The notes: generated by a model from the letters alone, not told the origin. A stretch of DNA of 64,000 nucleotides from Camellia lanceoleosa (GCA_025200525.1 CM045767.1:2925437-2989436); one strand, 5' to 3'. Counted from the stretch's first letter, positions 1 through 11,052 are shown. Program-made: numbers and translations.

Positions 1-3000
1 GCGTGGTCCTACGAAGACATGCTTGGGGTCGATCCTAAGATTGTACAGCACCGGATCCCTCTTAACCCCGAGGCCCAACCCGTCAAACAGAAGCTCAGGA
101 GGATCAGCCCGGATTGGGCTCTCAAGATTAAGGAAGAGGTCACCAAGCAAATCGACGCAGGCTTCCTGCTGGTATTCGAATACCCGACTTGGTTGGCCAA
201 CATCGTTCCAGTGCCGAAGAAGGATGGCAGAATCCGAGTATGCGTGGATTTCAGGGACTTGAACAGAGCCAGTCCGAAGGACGACTTTCCCTTGCCGCAT
301 ATTGATAAGCTAGTGGACTTCACAACAGGGCATGCTTTGCTCTCATTCATGGATGGCTTCTCAGGATACAATCAGATAGTGATGGCACCAGAAGACCGGG
401 AAAAGACTGCATTCACTACCCCGTGGGGGACATACTGCTATAGAGTAATGCCGTTTGGGTTAAAGAATGCTGGAGCTACTTATCAACGGGCTGCGACCAC
501 AATATTACACGACATGATCCACAAAGAGGTTGAGGTGTACATGGACGATATGATTGTCAAGTCCAAAGAAAGAGAGGGCCACTACACCGCCTTGCAAAAG
601 TTCTTTCAAAGGATTAGAGAATTCTGGTTGTGGCTGAATCCTTAAAAATGTACGTTTGGTGTTACAGCGGGAAAAATGCTGGGGTTTCTGATTACACAAA
701 GAGGTATCGAAGTCGACCCTTCCAAAATCAAGGCCATCCTAGAAATGCCCCCACCAAGGACTGAAACGGAGGTGCGAGGCTTTCTGGGTAAAGTGCAATT
801 CATAAGACGATTCATCTCAAAATTAACCTTGACTTGTGAACCACTTTTTGGTCTCCTGAAGAAAGGAAAGAAATTCCAATGGGACGGCCGATGCCAAGTT
901 GCTTTTGAACAGATCAAGGAATACTTACAGAACCCGCCCGTGTTGTCACCGCCAGAGCCGGGGAAACCGTTGATATTGTACCTTTCAGTGACTGAGACTA
1001 CGATGGGCTGTATGCTCGCACAAGAATCAGAAGACAAGGTGGAGAAAGCCATCTACTATCTAAACAAGAAGATGCTAAAGTATGAGACTCGCTACACACC
1101 TTTGGAGAAGGCTTGCTTAGCTTTGATATGGGCTACCAGGAAGCTGCGGCACTACCTGTTAGCTCACTCTATAATGTTGGTTTCACGACTCGATCCCATC
1201 AAATATCTTTTCGAGAAATCAGCACTTACGGGTAGGCTAGCTCGTTGGTTGCTGTTGCTCTCTGAATTCGATCTAAAATATGTGATACGCAAGTCAGTCA
1301 AGGGAAGAGCGGTAGCAGAATTCTTAGCCGACCATCCAGTGGAAGGGGGTGAAGCAGTCGAGTACTTATTCCCAGATGAAGCCATTTTGCACATCGACGA
1401 TGAAACTTGGACGATGTACTTTGACGGAGCGTCAAACCAATACGGGTATGGGATAGGAGTGTTGCTGATAGCACCTGATAAGTCCCGTATCCCTCTAGCC
1501 TTCAAACTCCGATTCAAAGTCTCAAACAACGAAGCAGAGTATGAGGCATGCATTGCTGGTCTAGAAGCAACCTTGGAACTAGGGGCAAGAAGGTTGGACG
1601 TCATCGGGAACTTGAATCTTGTTATGTCTCAAGCAAAAGGAGACTGGAAAGTCAAAGAAGAAAAGATGATGATGTATCACCAGACCTTAGATTTGTTAAT
1701 TCCTCGTTTTGAGAAGCTAAACTTTGCTCATCTACTAAGAGAAAACAACAGGTTCGCAGATTCTTTAGCAACTCTATCTTCCATGATAGACACCCCGTTC
1801 AGAGTTCGGATGCGTCCAGTCATCATTGACCAGAAATTTGTGCCAGCCTACGAGTCGATTGCTGCTATAGATGAGGTTCAAGACGAAAACCCTTGGTATT
1901 ACGATATTTGGAATTTCCTGGAGAAAGAAGCGTACCCGCCAAGGGTAAATGCCAAGGATAAAAGGGCAATCAGAAGAATGGCCGTTCAGTTCATCATCTG
2001 TGGGGGTAAGCTATATAAGAAAGGTCACCTGGGAATGCATAAGCTGTGTATTGATGCCGAAGAATCGAAGCGTCTAATGGAAGCCATCCACGGAGGAGAA
2101 TGCGGTGCGCATATGAACGGAGTAATGCTAGCACGGAAGATCCTCAAACAGGGTTACTACTGGTCCACCATGGAGGAGGACTGTATCAGTTTTGTCCGGC
2201 GATGCCACAAGTGTCAAATTCATGCAAATCGCATGAACATTCCACCGTCGAAGCTGTACAATATGACTTCGCCATGGCCATTTTCAGTCTGGGGAATTGA
2301 TGTGATTAGGGCTGTCACTCCGAAGGGGTCGAATGGGCATGAGTTTATCCTGGTCGCGATAGATTATTTCACAAAGTGGGTCGAGGCCCAATCTTATGCG
2401 GTGTTGAAGGCGTCACACGTTGCAAAGTTTATTAGAAACAACATCATCTGTCGCTACAGAGTCCCAAACGAGATAATTTCAGATAACGGTTCCCACTTCA
2501 AAAAGGAAGTGATTGACTTGTTAGAGAAATACAACGTGGCTTTTCATAAGTCGTCTACCTATCGACCGCAAACCAACGGAGCGGTTGAGGCCACCAACAA
2601 GAACATCAAACACATACTGCAGAAGATGGTGGAAACCTACCAGGATTGGCTAGATAAGCTGCCGTTTGCTCTGTGGGGATACCAGACTTCAATCAGAACT
2701 TCTACTAGGGCGACTCCATATTCATTGGTTTATGGGATGGAGGCCGTCCTACCTATCGAAATTGAGGTTTCGTCATTGCGAGTACTGGCTGAATGCCAAA
2801 TAGCCGAAGCAGATTGGCAGCAGAGCAGATTTGAGGAACTCATGCTCTTTGATGAGAGAAGACTGAAAGCACTGTACCATGTTCAGGGTTATCAGCGCAG
2901 AATTGCCCGGGCTTTCAACAAGAAAGTTAAGTCCAGGAATCTAAAAGAAGGAGATTTGGTGCTCAAGGACAACCGAGCTCCCATCCATGACCCAAGGGGC

Positions 3001-3138
3001 AAGTTCAGACCCAACTGGATTGGTCCCTACATCATCAAGTCTATCTGGTCAGGTGGAGCTGTGGTTCTGATGGATCTAGATGGCTTAGAGTTCTCACAAC
3101 CGATCAATATGGACAAGTTGAAGAAATATTACCCTTGA
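1..3138 (+). pseudogene. pol: Ty3/gypsy (Tat-type) pol: RT, RNase H, second RNase H, integrase
   Basis: This is the C-terminal part of a retrotransposon polyprotein, open upstream of the window, in frame 1. RT runs to about codon 250 with the catalytic YMDD near codon 180. A single in-frame TAA (643-645) interrupts it just before the KCTFG motif, and the frame then stays open to the stop at 3,136-3,138. A native-type RNase H follows (about 330-445). A second, archaeal-type RNase H has FDGAS (Asp near 478), NNEAEYEA (about 510) and FADSLA (Asp587), but an Asn at 537 where the family normally has the Asp of GDS. The integrase zinc finger is His697, His704, Cys735, Cys738. Its catalytic triad is Asp767, Asp828, Glu863 with 34 residues between the last two. 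A GPY module (NWIGPY) precedes the end; no chromodomain is present. Nonsense codon and altered RNase H residue make it a decayed copy. Confidence 0.93.
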
Positions 3139-3786
3139 GAGGCTCGCTAGGCCAAAAACCTGAAAGGGCGACCTAGGCAAAACTCATAGCACAAAAAATT
3201 TTAAAACTACAAAAACTGAGCTCGCAAGGTTGAAAACCCGCAAAGGGCGGCCTTGGCAAAAGTTAGAGCGTAAAATGAGAGTGAAAATACCTAAGTGAAC
3301 CCCAGCCTGAACTACGTAAGGCTTGATTCCCATCTTTGGGATACGTAGGCAACTTCATCCTGAAGTTCAGCCATAAACTTTTTCTCGATCAACTTTGTCC
3401 ATTTTGATTATCTCAGTCATCTTTGTCCATCAGCATTCACCGTGATCTCCGGTGCAGTGCTTTTCAGACTAGGGGCAACTTTCCAGTTGCTTGGATCTGG
3501 GGTTGTGCATCTCAGTGATAGATCTCAGGCGTGTCCGGTTCTGATCCATATTCAAAATAGTTTTGAAACGTTTTAATAAAAGTTGACTTTGTTCAAATTA
3601 ATCTTTTTACAACTAAGACCATTTTTGGACCAAAGAGGAAAATTTTCAGTACCCACAACCTTCAATTTTATTGATTTCAAAACAGAGTTCTCCTGCTCTT
3701 GCATACAAATTGAAGTTGCTTTTTATTACATTCATAAAGAAAACTTGAAGGTACTAGTAAAGCAATAAATTCAGGGCATAGATAAG
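3139..3786 (+). other. Noncoding region downstream of pol with direct repeats and hairpins
   Basis: No gene is seen here. Two imperfect direct copies of a roughly 56-bp block (about 3,140-3,195 and 3,219-3,274) share the pattern CTCGC..GG...AAAACC...AAAGGGCG.CCT.GGCAAAA. They are followed by a conserved-looking segment at 3,310-3,370: two TACGTA sites flank a TCCCA/TGGGA hairpin, and a second perfect hairpin AACTTC-ATCCT-GAAGTT lies at 3,351-3,367. Such compact structured DNA right after pol could be a 3' processing or RNA-structure signal; that is inference. The rest is AT-rich and holds an AATAAA-like site near 3,574. The antisense DUF7745-like gene ends convergently at 3,787. Confidence 0.55.
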
Positions 3787-5074
3787 TCAGGTGTCCCTGC
3801 GCCCCCTCCCAGAGCTGGTCGAAGCCTCTGATGCCAAGCTAGGTCCAATCTGCGCCTCTTCATTGAGCCAATCCAAGTACTCGTCTGACAAAGTGTAACT
3901 GAAAGCAGGAGCGAGGGCCAGGAGCTCTCTAGTCCTCCAAGCTGTGGCATACCGGGCAAGCTGTGCACCTCGAACCGGGAATATGGCAGGATACTCTATC
4001 CCCTATGGCGGGCAAGTCTGATCATGACCGAACTGGCACAGGAACCGGAATGGAAAGTAGAACACGCTGTGGGTCAGACCAATCAACTGGATCCCGGTCT
4101 GCCGGGACATGCTATAGCTCATTGGCGGAAGATTAAGCCAAGGACAGTGCCAAGCGATGCGATCTGCAGACAAATTGCACATCCAGTCAAACCACCACCC
4201 TTCATCAGGGGCATCGACTAGGCGTTGTCGAAAGAAGTAGCCGCGAGCTGAGTAGGCTGGGCAAGAGTCCACAACCTGTAATTTATCCATCAATCATACC
4301 TGGGGAGGGATGAAAAATGAGAGAATAAAGAATAGAGAGATGTACAATGAGAGAAAAGTGAGACAAGGGTTTTGTGAGAAAAATCGAGCCCGAGGGCCTA
4401 GTGATGTGAGCAATATATACGTGAGATTGTGTGGGAAACATTACCTGCAGCAGTAATGGGCTTCTTGTGAATTTGGTCGTCTCCCGATGATAGAAAGCAT
4501 CTAAGCCTATCAGTGTCTCGGCCAAAGTCATGGCGATGCAGCTCTTTCCTTCCTTCAAGCCTTAAGCAACTTCGATCAGACGGATGCTAGATCCACTAAA
4601 GCCTGGGGAAAGCAGAAAGTGAGATAACATGCACAAGCAAAGGGCATGTTGCCGAAAACCTTGCCAATGGTGGTTGCCACGGTCACCGGCGTCAGAAAAG
4701 TGATGAATCAAGCCGAGGATGTCCAGTTCCCCGTTGCAGATCAGAGACCGAGCGTCTCGCATGGTGAGTCCACACATCCGTCCTAAAGCTTGGGCGTGAC
4801 CGCAGCAAAACTGAGGCAAAATTTCTTCATGGCCGTCGGATTCCATCAAAACTTGAAAATCTTCGAAAGTCGGACATACCTCTTGCCCGCCGAAGCTAAA
4901 GACATGTGTTACCAGGTTCCAAAAGCTCGCCGCGGCATGAAGGAAGGGAAGGTGCAGCGGAGTACGGCTCAGCGTGAATAGTGCATTCAAGCCGAAATGC
5001 CGGAAGTTTAACTTTTCCGAGCCATCTAGAGAAGCGATCCAAGCTGTGAGATTTTTGATGAGAAATGCCTCCAT
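3787..5074 (-). pseudogene. Antisense DUF7745/PMD-like gene of the Tat-like element
   Basis: Two exons are inferred: 5,074-4,445 (210 codons, donor CAG|GTAATG) and 4,299-3,787 (171 codons, acceptor CCCCAG). Splicing keeps one frame, giving about 380 residues. The N-terminal half has the pattern FWNLVTHVFSFGGQEVCPTFEDFQVLM, shortened here to its key features: a bulky FxFGxxExxPTxEDF motif typical of plant DUF7745 and related plant mobile domain proteins, which occur in transposons and host genomes. The C-terminal part has QFGHDQ, RYATAWRTREL and a Gly/Arg-rich end. Three in-frame stops break it: TAA (4,564-4,562), TGA at a probable Trp (4,296-4,294) and TAG (4,005-4,003). No biochemical function is established for this family. 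It lies in tandem with the PMD gene, 857 bp downstream of it on the same strand. The family call comes from remembered motif patterns, so an HMM search should decide it. Confidence 0.72.
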
Positions 5075-5120
5075 TTTGGTGCAAAATTGAGATGAAATGA
5101 ATCAACCACGAGGCTAGAGC

Positions 5121-5127
5121 TTTTAAA
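5121..5127 (-). promoter_or_regulatory. Candidate TATA box of the antisense DUF7745-like gene
   Basis: On the minus strand a TTTAAAAG run lies about 50 bp upstream of the ATG at 5,074 and about 55 bp downstream of the GGCCGGCC palindrome. Its position fits a core promoter, but AT-rich matches arise by chance and no transcript evidence is available. Confidence 0.4.
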
Positions 5128-5175
5128 GAGGATAAGACACTATTCGGGGGACATGTGTCAAAAATTTGGTGGTTG

Positions 5176-5236
5176 CTGGGCTAAGTGGCCGGCCGGCCAC
5201 CTTTCCTGGCAGGCCAGCCACCTCTCTCTCCTCAAA
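5176..5236 (-). promoter_or_regulatory. GGCCGGCC palindrome module upstream of the DUF7745-like gene
   Basis: This 61-bp block contains the perfect 16-bp palindrome GTGGCCGGCCGGCCAC (5,185-5,200) and a second half-site pair, TGGCAGGCCAGCCA. It matches the block at 10,036-10,095, upstream of the PMD gene, at roughly 55 of 61 positions in the same orientation relative to the gene start. The surrounding sequence is far less alike, so the block looks conserved as a unit. A regulatory role is inferred. Confidence 0.6.
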
Positions 5237-5421
5237 TGCAAAAAACTAGGCGGCCAGTTCCCAAAGGTGGCTGGCCATGCTCCCAAGTGTGTCTTTGGTC
5301 CTGTTTTACCCTCTGGAAGGGAGTTCCTAGCATTTCCATGCATTGGGAGTGTCGAAGGCCTTTATTTCCCTCAGTTTCGGATGCGTTCCGTCACCCAGAT
5401 CGTTCGAAATGCACTTCGTTC

Positions 5422-5618
5422 ATAGAGTTGTTGTTAAGTCTTACTTATCGAGTTGTTGTCTTGCTTATCGAGTTGTTGTTTTGCTTATCGAGTTGTTAAG
5501 TTTGTCGAGCTGTCAAGTCTTGTACATTGAGTTGTTACTTTTTGTTTAATCAATTTTGTTGCGCCTTACTTATCGAGTTATCAACTTTGTTGTGTTTTGC
5601 TTATCGAGTTGTAAACTT
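5422..5618. repeat. Short tandem repeat, unit about 20 bp (TTATCGAGTTGTTG)
   Basis: Seven or more imperfect copies of a CTTATCGAGTTGTT-type unit, spaced about 20-25 bp apart, lie in the spacer between the two antisense genes. There are no open frames of interest; the flanking 5,237-5,421 and 5,619-5,931 hold nothing else I recognise. Confidence 0.75.
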
Positions 5619-5931
5619 GCTAAGATTCTGTTATTGTCTTGGTGAGTTAAGTTGTTTAGTTTGTTGTGTCGGTTCACTACCTGACTTAGCAAATGCACAA
5701 TCCACATATCCATTCAATCTCATTTTGGTGCAAAAAGATGCGATGCGATGCTAAAAACATAAAACACAACACTTTTTCAAAAGCTGTTTCATTCCATCAT
5801 CATTCCTTTGTTACAATATTTTACAACGAGGGTACAAGTTTTATAGAAAATCAAACTGCCTGACAATATACAATGTGCTATAACTACTAGCAAAAAGGTA
5901 AATAAAACAGGGAACAGCTGCATCAATGCTC

Positions 5932-8900
5932 TTAAGAGCAGGAATAAGAGGCCCTCTTCATCCTCTTCTCGCTGGCACTCTCTGCGAGCATCCGGTTGCC
6001 CTCAGGATCCTCCTCGGCCTCACCTCCACTACCGGAACCAGGGTCAGAGCCCTCCTCCCTGTCAGCAGATGTATCTGACTGAGAATCGGCAACCTCCTCC
6101 TCCTCACTGGCCTCCTCTTGAATGATGTGCGCTCTGCGTCTGTGAGACGACTCCCCTCTCCCAGCTCCTCGAGAGAGCCTAGATGGCCCAGCTCCTCGGG
6201 AAGGCCTGGATGGCCCGGCCTGTGACTGAGCATACACCGGAGGCATCTGAAAATGAAAAATACAGTTTGAATACATCAGCCAACACATGCAAATCAGATA
6301 CAGATGCAGACAAACTACACAGAGTGGATATATGCAGGAATAATGCATGAATGTGGTGTGTGTCAGATGTGCTCTACACAGGCAGCCTATCAATGCAGTA
6401 AAATGTTCAAAATCAGCATGTCATCAGAAGTATGATAAATGCTAGAAAACTAAAGGGTACTTGGAAACCTATGATGGACAACTGCGCCTCTCTCCGCAGG
6501 ACCATGCCCTCAAGAGAGGCTACCATCTCGAGCACCTCGTCCATATACTCGACAGGAGGCTGCAGATGCAAAGACAAGAGTATCAGTAAAGGAATAAACG
6601 TCCAAGTATCTGAGTAATGAATCAAAGCTGTAAAACATACCGGGGGTGAGTCGGGGTCTTTGACATATCGGTGGCCAGGCATTGGAGGCTCTATAGGGAT
6701 CGGAATCAAAGAGGTAGTCCCATATTGCCACCCCATCAACTCAGTCGGCATATCCGGCCATCCAGGATGAGGATAAGTCGGAGGAATCAGAGGAACCAAT
6801 CCACTCCCACCTCTAGATGTCCGAGCCCTGCTAGTGGAAGGGGCATCTGCAGTCCGAGCCCTACTCGATGATGGCATACTAGCAGACCTCACCGTCGGAG
6901 TATGAACCCCTGTCAGTGGAGGCATCAGATATGTGTGACGATAAGTCGCGAACTCCCCCTGCTCCAGATGAAGAAATGCATCAATACCCAACCTGGCGTC
7001 AATCACACCCTGGGTCGGGAGCCTATCAACGGTCCGCATGTCGGCTAGGGGTGTTGACGGAAGGTCCTGAGTGGCGTAGCCCCACACCTGGCGCAAGAAG
7101 TGATCACCCAAAAACCAGGCCCTACCAACTGGCCCCTCAAGAAGAATCCTATACCGGGAGGTACCCGATCCTCTGGCAAACCAGAATCGGAGATCTCTAC
7201 CAAAAGGCGCCCAGGGCTGCCATGTGATCTACGGATAATCAATGCATAAGCTGATCAGAGATTGTAAAAGTGTAAGATTGGAAACATGAAGAACTGAGAG
7301 TTCTGAAATACCTCCGATGACCGCACTGTGTCAAAATATTGCCGTAAATAGGGAAGAGACTCCCGAGGTCTTGGCCGGTACTGACCTTCGAATACGAGTG
7401 AGTACGGGATCGTGAAGGGCACCTCCACTATAAGCTCTGGGGCTAACACCGGGAAGTATGCGTAGACCCACAACTGTGAGAAACAGAGCAGTAGCCATCA
7501 GAATACAGAATGCTGAATGCAGAATATAAATACAACATGCTGAGAGCAAGGTGCAAAGTACAGAATGTAAAGTGCGCCGCGTGTGCAATGTACAAATAAT
7601 GAAAAGCAGAAATGTAAAGGGCAGAAAGTACCTCCCAGGCTCTCCAATAGCCGCCGAGTATGTTCCCCCGTCCGCGGGAAGTCGCGCTCATATAACAGTA
7701 GAGAGTGGCCAGGCTAGCACCGCCCCAATCATACCGGCTAACCTGTGAAAGGTCTACTAGGGCGCTCAGCAGATAGAGCCCAACAGTGTTCCCCCTATTG
7801 GCAAATAGAGTGGTACCGAAGAGGAACATCAGGAATCCACGAGTATATTGTGCCACCTCCTCGAGAGTCTCAGGCTCCATCTCCACCCTCCTGAAGTGAG
7901 AAGAGAACCAGGTGTATCGGACTCTACCTGAAGATCTATCCACTGGCGGGCGAGCTCCCAATAAATATGTCCAGGCGGCCTCCCACTCGCCCATGTCCTC
8001 ATCATATGGGATGGCCCAACCTCCCACATCGAGGCCTGTCAGTACGGCAAAGTCAAACGGGGTCATGGTCATGTCCCCAGTGGCAGAGAAATGAAAGGAG
8101 TTGGTGGTGTCCCACTATCTCTCTATCAAAGCGCCCATCAGTGTCCTGCTAGCGGGGTAGCGAGAGATCCCAGTGCAGAAGGTCCCGAACCCCACCACAT
8201 CAACCAAATCTCAAACAACCTCCAGGAGCTCGGCGTACCACTCTCTCGCCGTGACAGAGCCATATCCCCGCACAGCACGGGAAGTCATCTGCATTCAGGA
8301 TGAGCACATGTATTCAGTTTCAGAATGAGATGAATAAGTTGTGTGCAAATGAAATGAGCAAGCTGCGTGCAAATGAAATGTATAAGCTGTGTGCAAAATT
8401 GAATCAGATACAGAATTCGAGCTGCGTGTTCAGAAAACTCAAAATTCGGGCTATGTGTTCGACAACAAGTGTTTGGGCTGCTTGTTCTACTCTCAATCAG
8501 TGTGTGCTGTGTGTTCACCTCAACAATGGGCTGTGTGTTCAGAAAATTAGAGTTTTGGGCTGCGTGTTCTACTCTCAATCAGCGTGTGCTGCGTGTTCAC
8601 CTCAACAATGGGCTGTGTGTTCAGAAAATTAGAGTTTGGGGCTGCGTGTTCTACTCTCAATAAGTGTGTGCTGCGTGCTCACCTCAACAATGGGCTGTGT
8701 GTTCAGAAAATTAGAGTTTTGGGCTGCGTGTTCTACTCTTAATCAGTGTGTGCTACATGTTCACCTCAATAATGGGCTGTGTGTTCTGAAAATTAGAGTT
8801 TGGGGTTGCGTGTTCTACTCTCAATTAGTGGTGCTGCGTGTTCACCTCAGCAATGGGCTATGTGTTCAGAAAATTAGAGTTTGGGGCTGCGTGTTCTACT

Positions 8901-9676
8901 CTCAATTAGTGTGTGCTGCGTGTTCAACTCGACAACGGGCTGCGTGTTTAGAAAATTAGAGTTTGGGCTGCGTGTTCTACTCTCAATCAGTGTATGCCGC
9001 GTGTTCACCTCAACAATGGGCTGTGTGTTCAGAAAATTAGAGTTTGGGTTGCGTGTTCTACTCTCAATCAGTGTGTGCTGCGTGTTCACCTCAACAATGG
9101 GCTGTGTGTTCAGAAAATTAAAGTTTGGGCTGCGTGTTCTACTCTCAATCAGTGTGTGCTATGTGTTCACCTCAACAATGGGCTGTGTGTTCAGAAAATT
9201 AAAGTTTGGGCTGCGTGTTCTACTCTCAATCAGTGTGTGCCGTGTGTTCACAATTAATTTATGGGTTGCGTGTTCAGAAATTCAGAGTGATTGAACTATG
9301 TGTTCAAGACGCAAATAGAATATGGTGTCATAGACTAAGCATTCCAAACAAGCTGTGTACTCAAATGAGCCAATAAACACAGCGAAAGTACGAAATGCAC
9401 TGAAAATGAAGAATACATTGCAGAAAATGAAAAGGCGAAGTAAAATACCTCTTGTGCCTGATAAGAGAGGTGAGACTCCGGCTCTCGCAAAAGCAGATCC
9501 CCGGGCACCCGATCATCAAAATCAGTAAAATGGTAGAAAACAGCCTGCGGAAGGACATGCACCTGAGGGGCGTACCTCTCCGAAATAAACGGTCGAACCC
9601 TCGGAGGCAAGGCCATAATATCGGGATCCCCCCCGGCACCTGGAGGACCTCCACCGTGAGGAAGATGACCGGCCAT
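5932..9676 (-). pseudogene. Antisense plant mobile domain (PMD, MAIN-like) gene of the Tat-like element
   Basis: Six exons are inferred with GT-AG borders and a consistent frame: 9,676-9,449, 8,288-7,632, 7,473-7,312, 7,228-6,641, 6,559-6,461 and 6,246-5,932, about 682 residues in all. Exon 1 starts MAGHLPHGGG. Exon 2 carries the PMD core: an LIER-W pattern, TMTPFDFAVLTGLDVGG and the DFLMFLFGTT-like helix FLMFLFGTTLFANRGNTVG. Exon 4 is Pro/Ser-rich; exon 6 encodes a basic then strongly acidic tail ending in a Lys/Arg cluster. PMD proteins (MAIN/MAIL and transposon forms) are plant-specific; host members act in gene silencing and genome stability, while transposon-borne ones have unknown roles. 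Two in-frame stops occur in exon 2: TGA (8,213-8,211) and TAG (8,117-8,115), the latter at the normally Trp position after LIER. Intron 1 is about 1.2 kb and filled with tandem repeats. Exon 5's donor was chosen to keep the frame into exon 6. Confidence 0.82.
8325..9290. repeat. Tandem repeat array (about 82-bp unit, about 10 copies) in PMD intron 1
   Basis: A unit of about 82 bp repeats from about 8,440 to 9,290. Each copy contains GGGCTGTGTGTTCAGAAAAT, TACTCTCAATCAGTGTGTGC and a CACCTCAACAATG segment. A shorter 24-bp repeat (GTGTGCAAATGAAATGA type) precedes it at 8,325-8,400. Long open frames appear here in several frames only because the unit lacks stops, so they are not genes. The same intron in element 2 carries a diverged form of both arrays (55,967-56,626; 61,806-62,590). 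Confidence 0.9.
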
Positions 9677-10035
9677 TTCAAGAAATCTGCAAAAAGGAGC
9701 AAAAACGAGCAAAATGAGTCAAAATTGGAAAAAGTCAACAAAAGTCAACTCCCGAGAAAATCTTCCAAATATTGAGACAAACTCACCTCAAGTGGCGAAA
9801 ATGAGAAAAGAAGCTCCGTAATCAAAATTTAATCGGTCCAAAGTGACGAAAATTGAAAGATTTCGCGAAAATAACTTGCGTGGGGCTTTGGAAAACGCGT
9901 ATAGAGCGCAGATTTGAGAGAGAAAATGGTCTAGGAAGGTAGAGAAGATTTTTTCGGAGCTGGAGTTATGAGCACAAAGTGTTTGGCCAAGTGGATTTAA
10001 AGAAAAGAGAGTGAAAAGACAAAACTGCCCTGAAT

Positions 10036-10095
10036 CTGGGCTAGGTGGCTGGCCGGCCACCTTTTCTGGCAGGCCGGCCACCCCTCTCCCTCAAA
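10036..10095 (-). promoter_or_regulatory. GGCCGGCC palindrome module upstream of the PMD gene
   Basis: This is the partner of the module at 5,176-5,236. It holds GGTGGCTGGCCGGCCACC (10,044-10,061, one mismatch from a perfect palindrome) followed by TGGCAGGCCGGCCA. It lies about 360 bp upstream of the PMD ATG at 9,676. A CTTTAAATCC run near 10,000-10,010 is a possible TATA box on the minus strand. More GGCCGG half-sites follow to about 10,140. Confidence 0.6.
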
Positions 10096-11052
10096 ACAGG
10101 CCGGTGGTCTCCCCCTGGGAATAAAACTGGCCGGTGGTGTCCCTCATGTGGCCTCCAAGGTCCCTGCAAAATTTGGTGATGATTGGAGTCCCTGAGACCT
10201 GAAAAAGTACAAGAGAAGTGCACTTTCCGTCGCGAAATCGCTCCGCCGGAACTTCAACTTCAACTTTCGATGCGTGTCTCATCATTACTCATCAAAAGCA
10301 AGGTGTATCCTTTTTGAATATGTTGTGACCCTTTCGTGGGGGTGAACCGGAGGTCGCGATCGAGTCACCCTCGCCGAAACGCGCATTTCTCCGCTCGTTG
10401 TTTTGTGACAAACATGCATCCTAATTTATGCTTGTTCTGCATTGTTATGCACATCACTTGCATTCTCATGCATATACTTGCATTGTTATGCACGTTTCCT
10501 TGGTATTACCACGCTTCTGTGCTTAACTTGCGTTGTCACGCGCGTTTCTTCTCGCATTGCGATGCACTCACCCATCGACATCACGTTTGTCGGCATTTCG
10601 ATATCACATTGAACATATATTGCTAAACATGTTGTGCTTGTTGAGTTTCTTTCTTTTACAAGAACGATATTGTATGTATGGTTCATTTGAGGCTGGTGCG
10701 GCCAGACGAATCGCACAAGTATTGTATCTTCTCCGTGTGAGACGTGGCGAGAGTTGAATAATTCTCTGCATTCTTAACTGCATGAAATGTAGTTGTTGCT
10801 TGGCATTTTTGCTTAAAACTGTTGCATATATTTGCGAATACTTGCTTCATTACAGCTTGCTGCATTTGCGTGATCATTGAGTTACATCCGGCTTTGTGCA
10901 TATCGCTTTGCATTCCCCCCCCGGCTGCGGGCATGCCTGCGGGCACGTTTCTTGGTTTATCTTGTATGTTTGTCTAAGTCTTCGGCCTTGTCAAAAATGG
11001 GTCGTCTCTGGGCTTTGACATTCACTCCCGTCACTTGCGACTTCCGAGTTCT
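10096..11052 (+). other. Internal noncoding region between PMD promoter and polypurine tract
   Basis: No gene is seen. The stretch 10,405-10,570 has several imperfect copies of a TTGCATTNTNATGCAC-type unit. 10,987-11,010 (GTCAAAAATGGGTCGTCTC) is an inverted near-copy of the LTR start at 11,069. The same block, in the opposite orientation and diverged, lies at 54,358-55,560 in element 2, which shows that it is part of the element. Confidence 0.7.

Noticed and set aside
676..3138. Separate gene starting at the ATG at 676
   Set aside because: It is in the same frame as 1-645 and begins inside the RT domain; one TAA divides a single pol frame.
8440..9290. CRISPR-like regular repeat
   Set aside because: Units are contiguous with no unique spacers and lie in a plant retrotransposon intron.
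8300..9294. Several long overlapping frames on both strands
   Set aside because: They are translations of a tandem repeat whose unit lacks stops; the region is an intron of the PMD gene.
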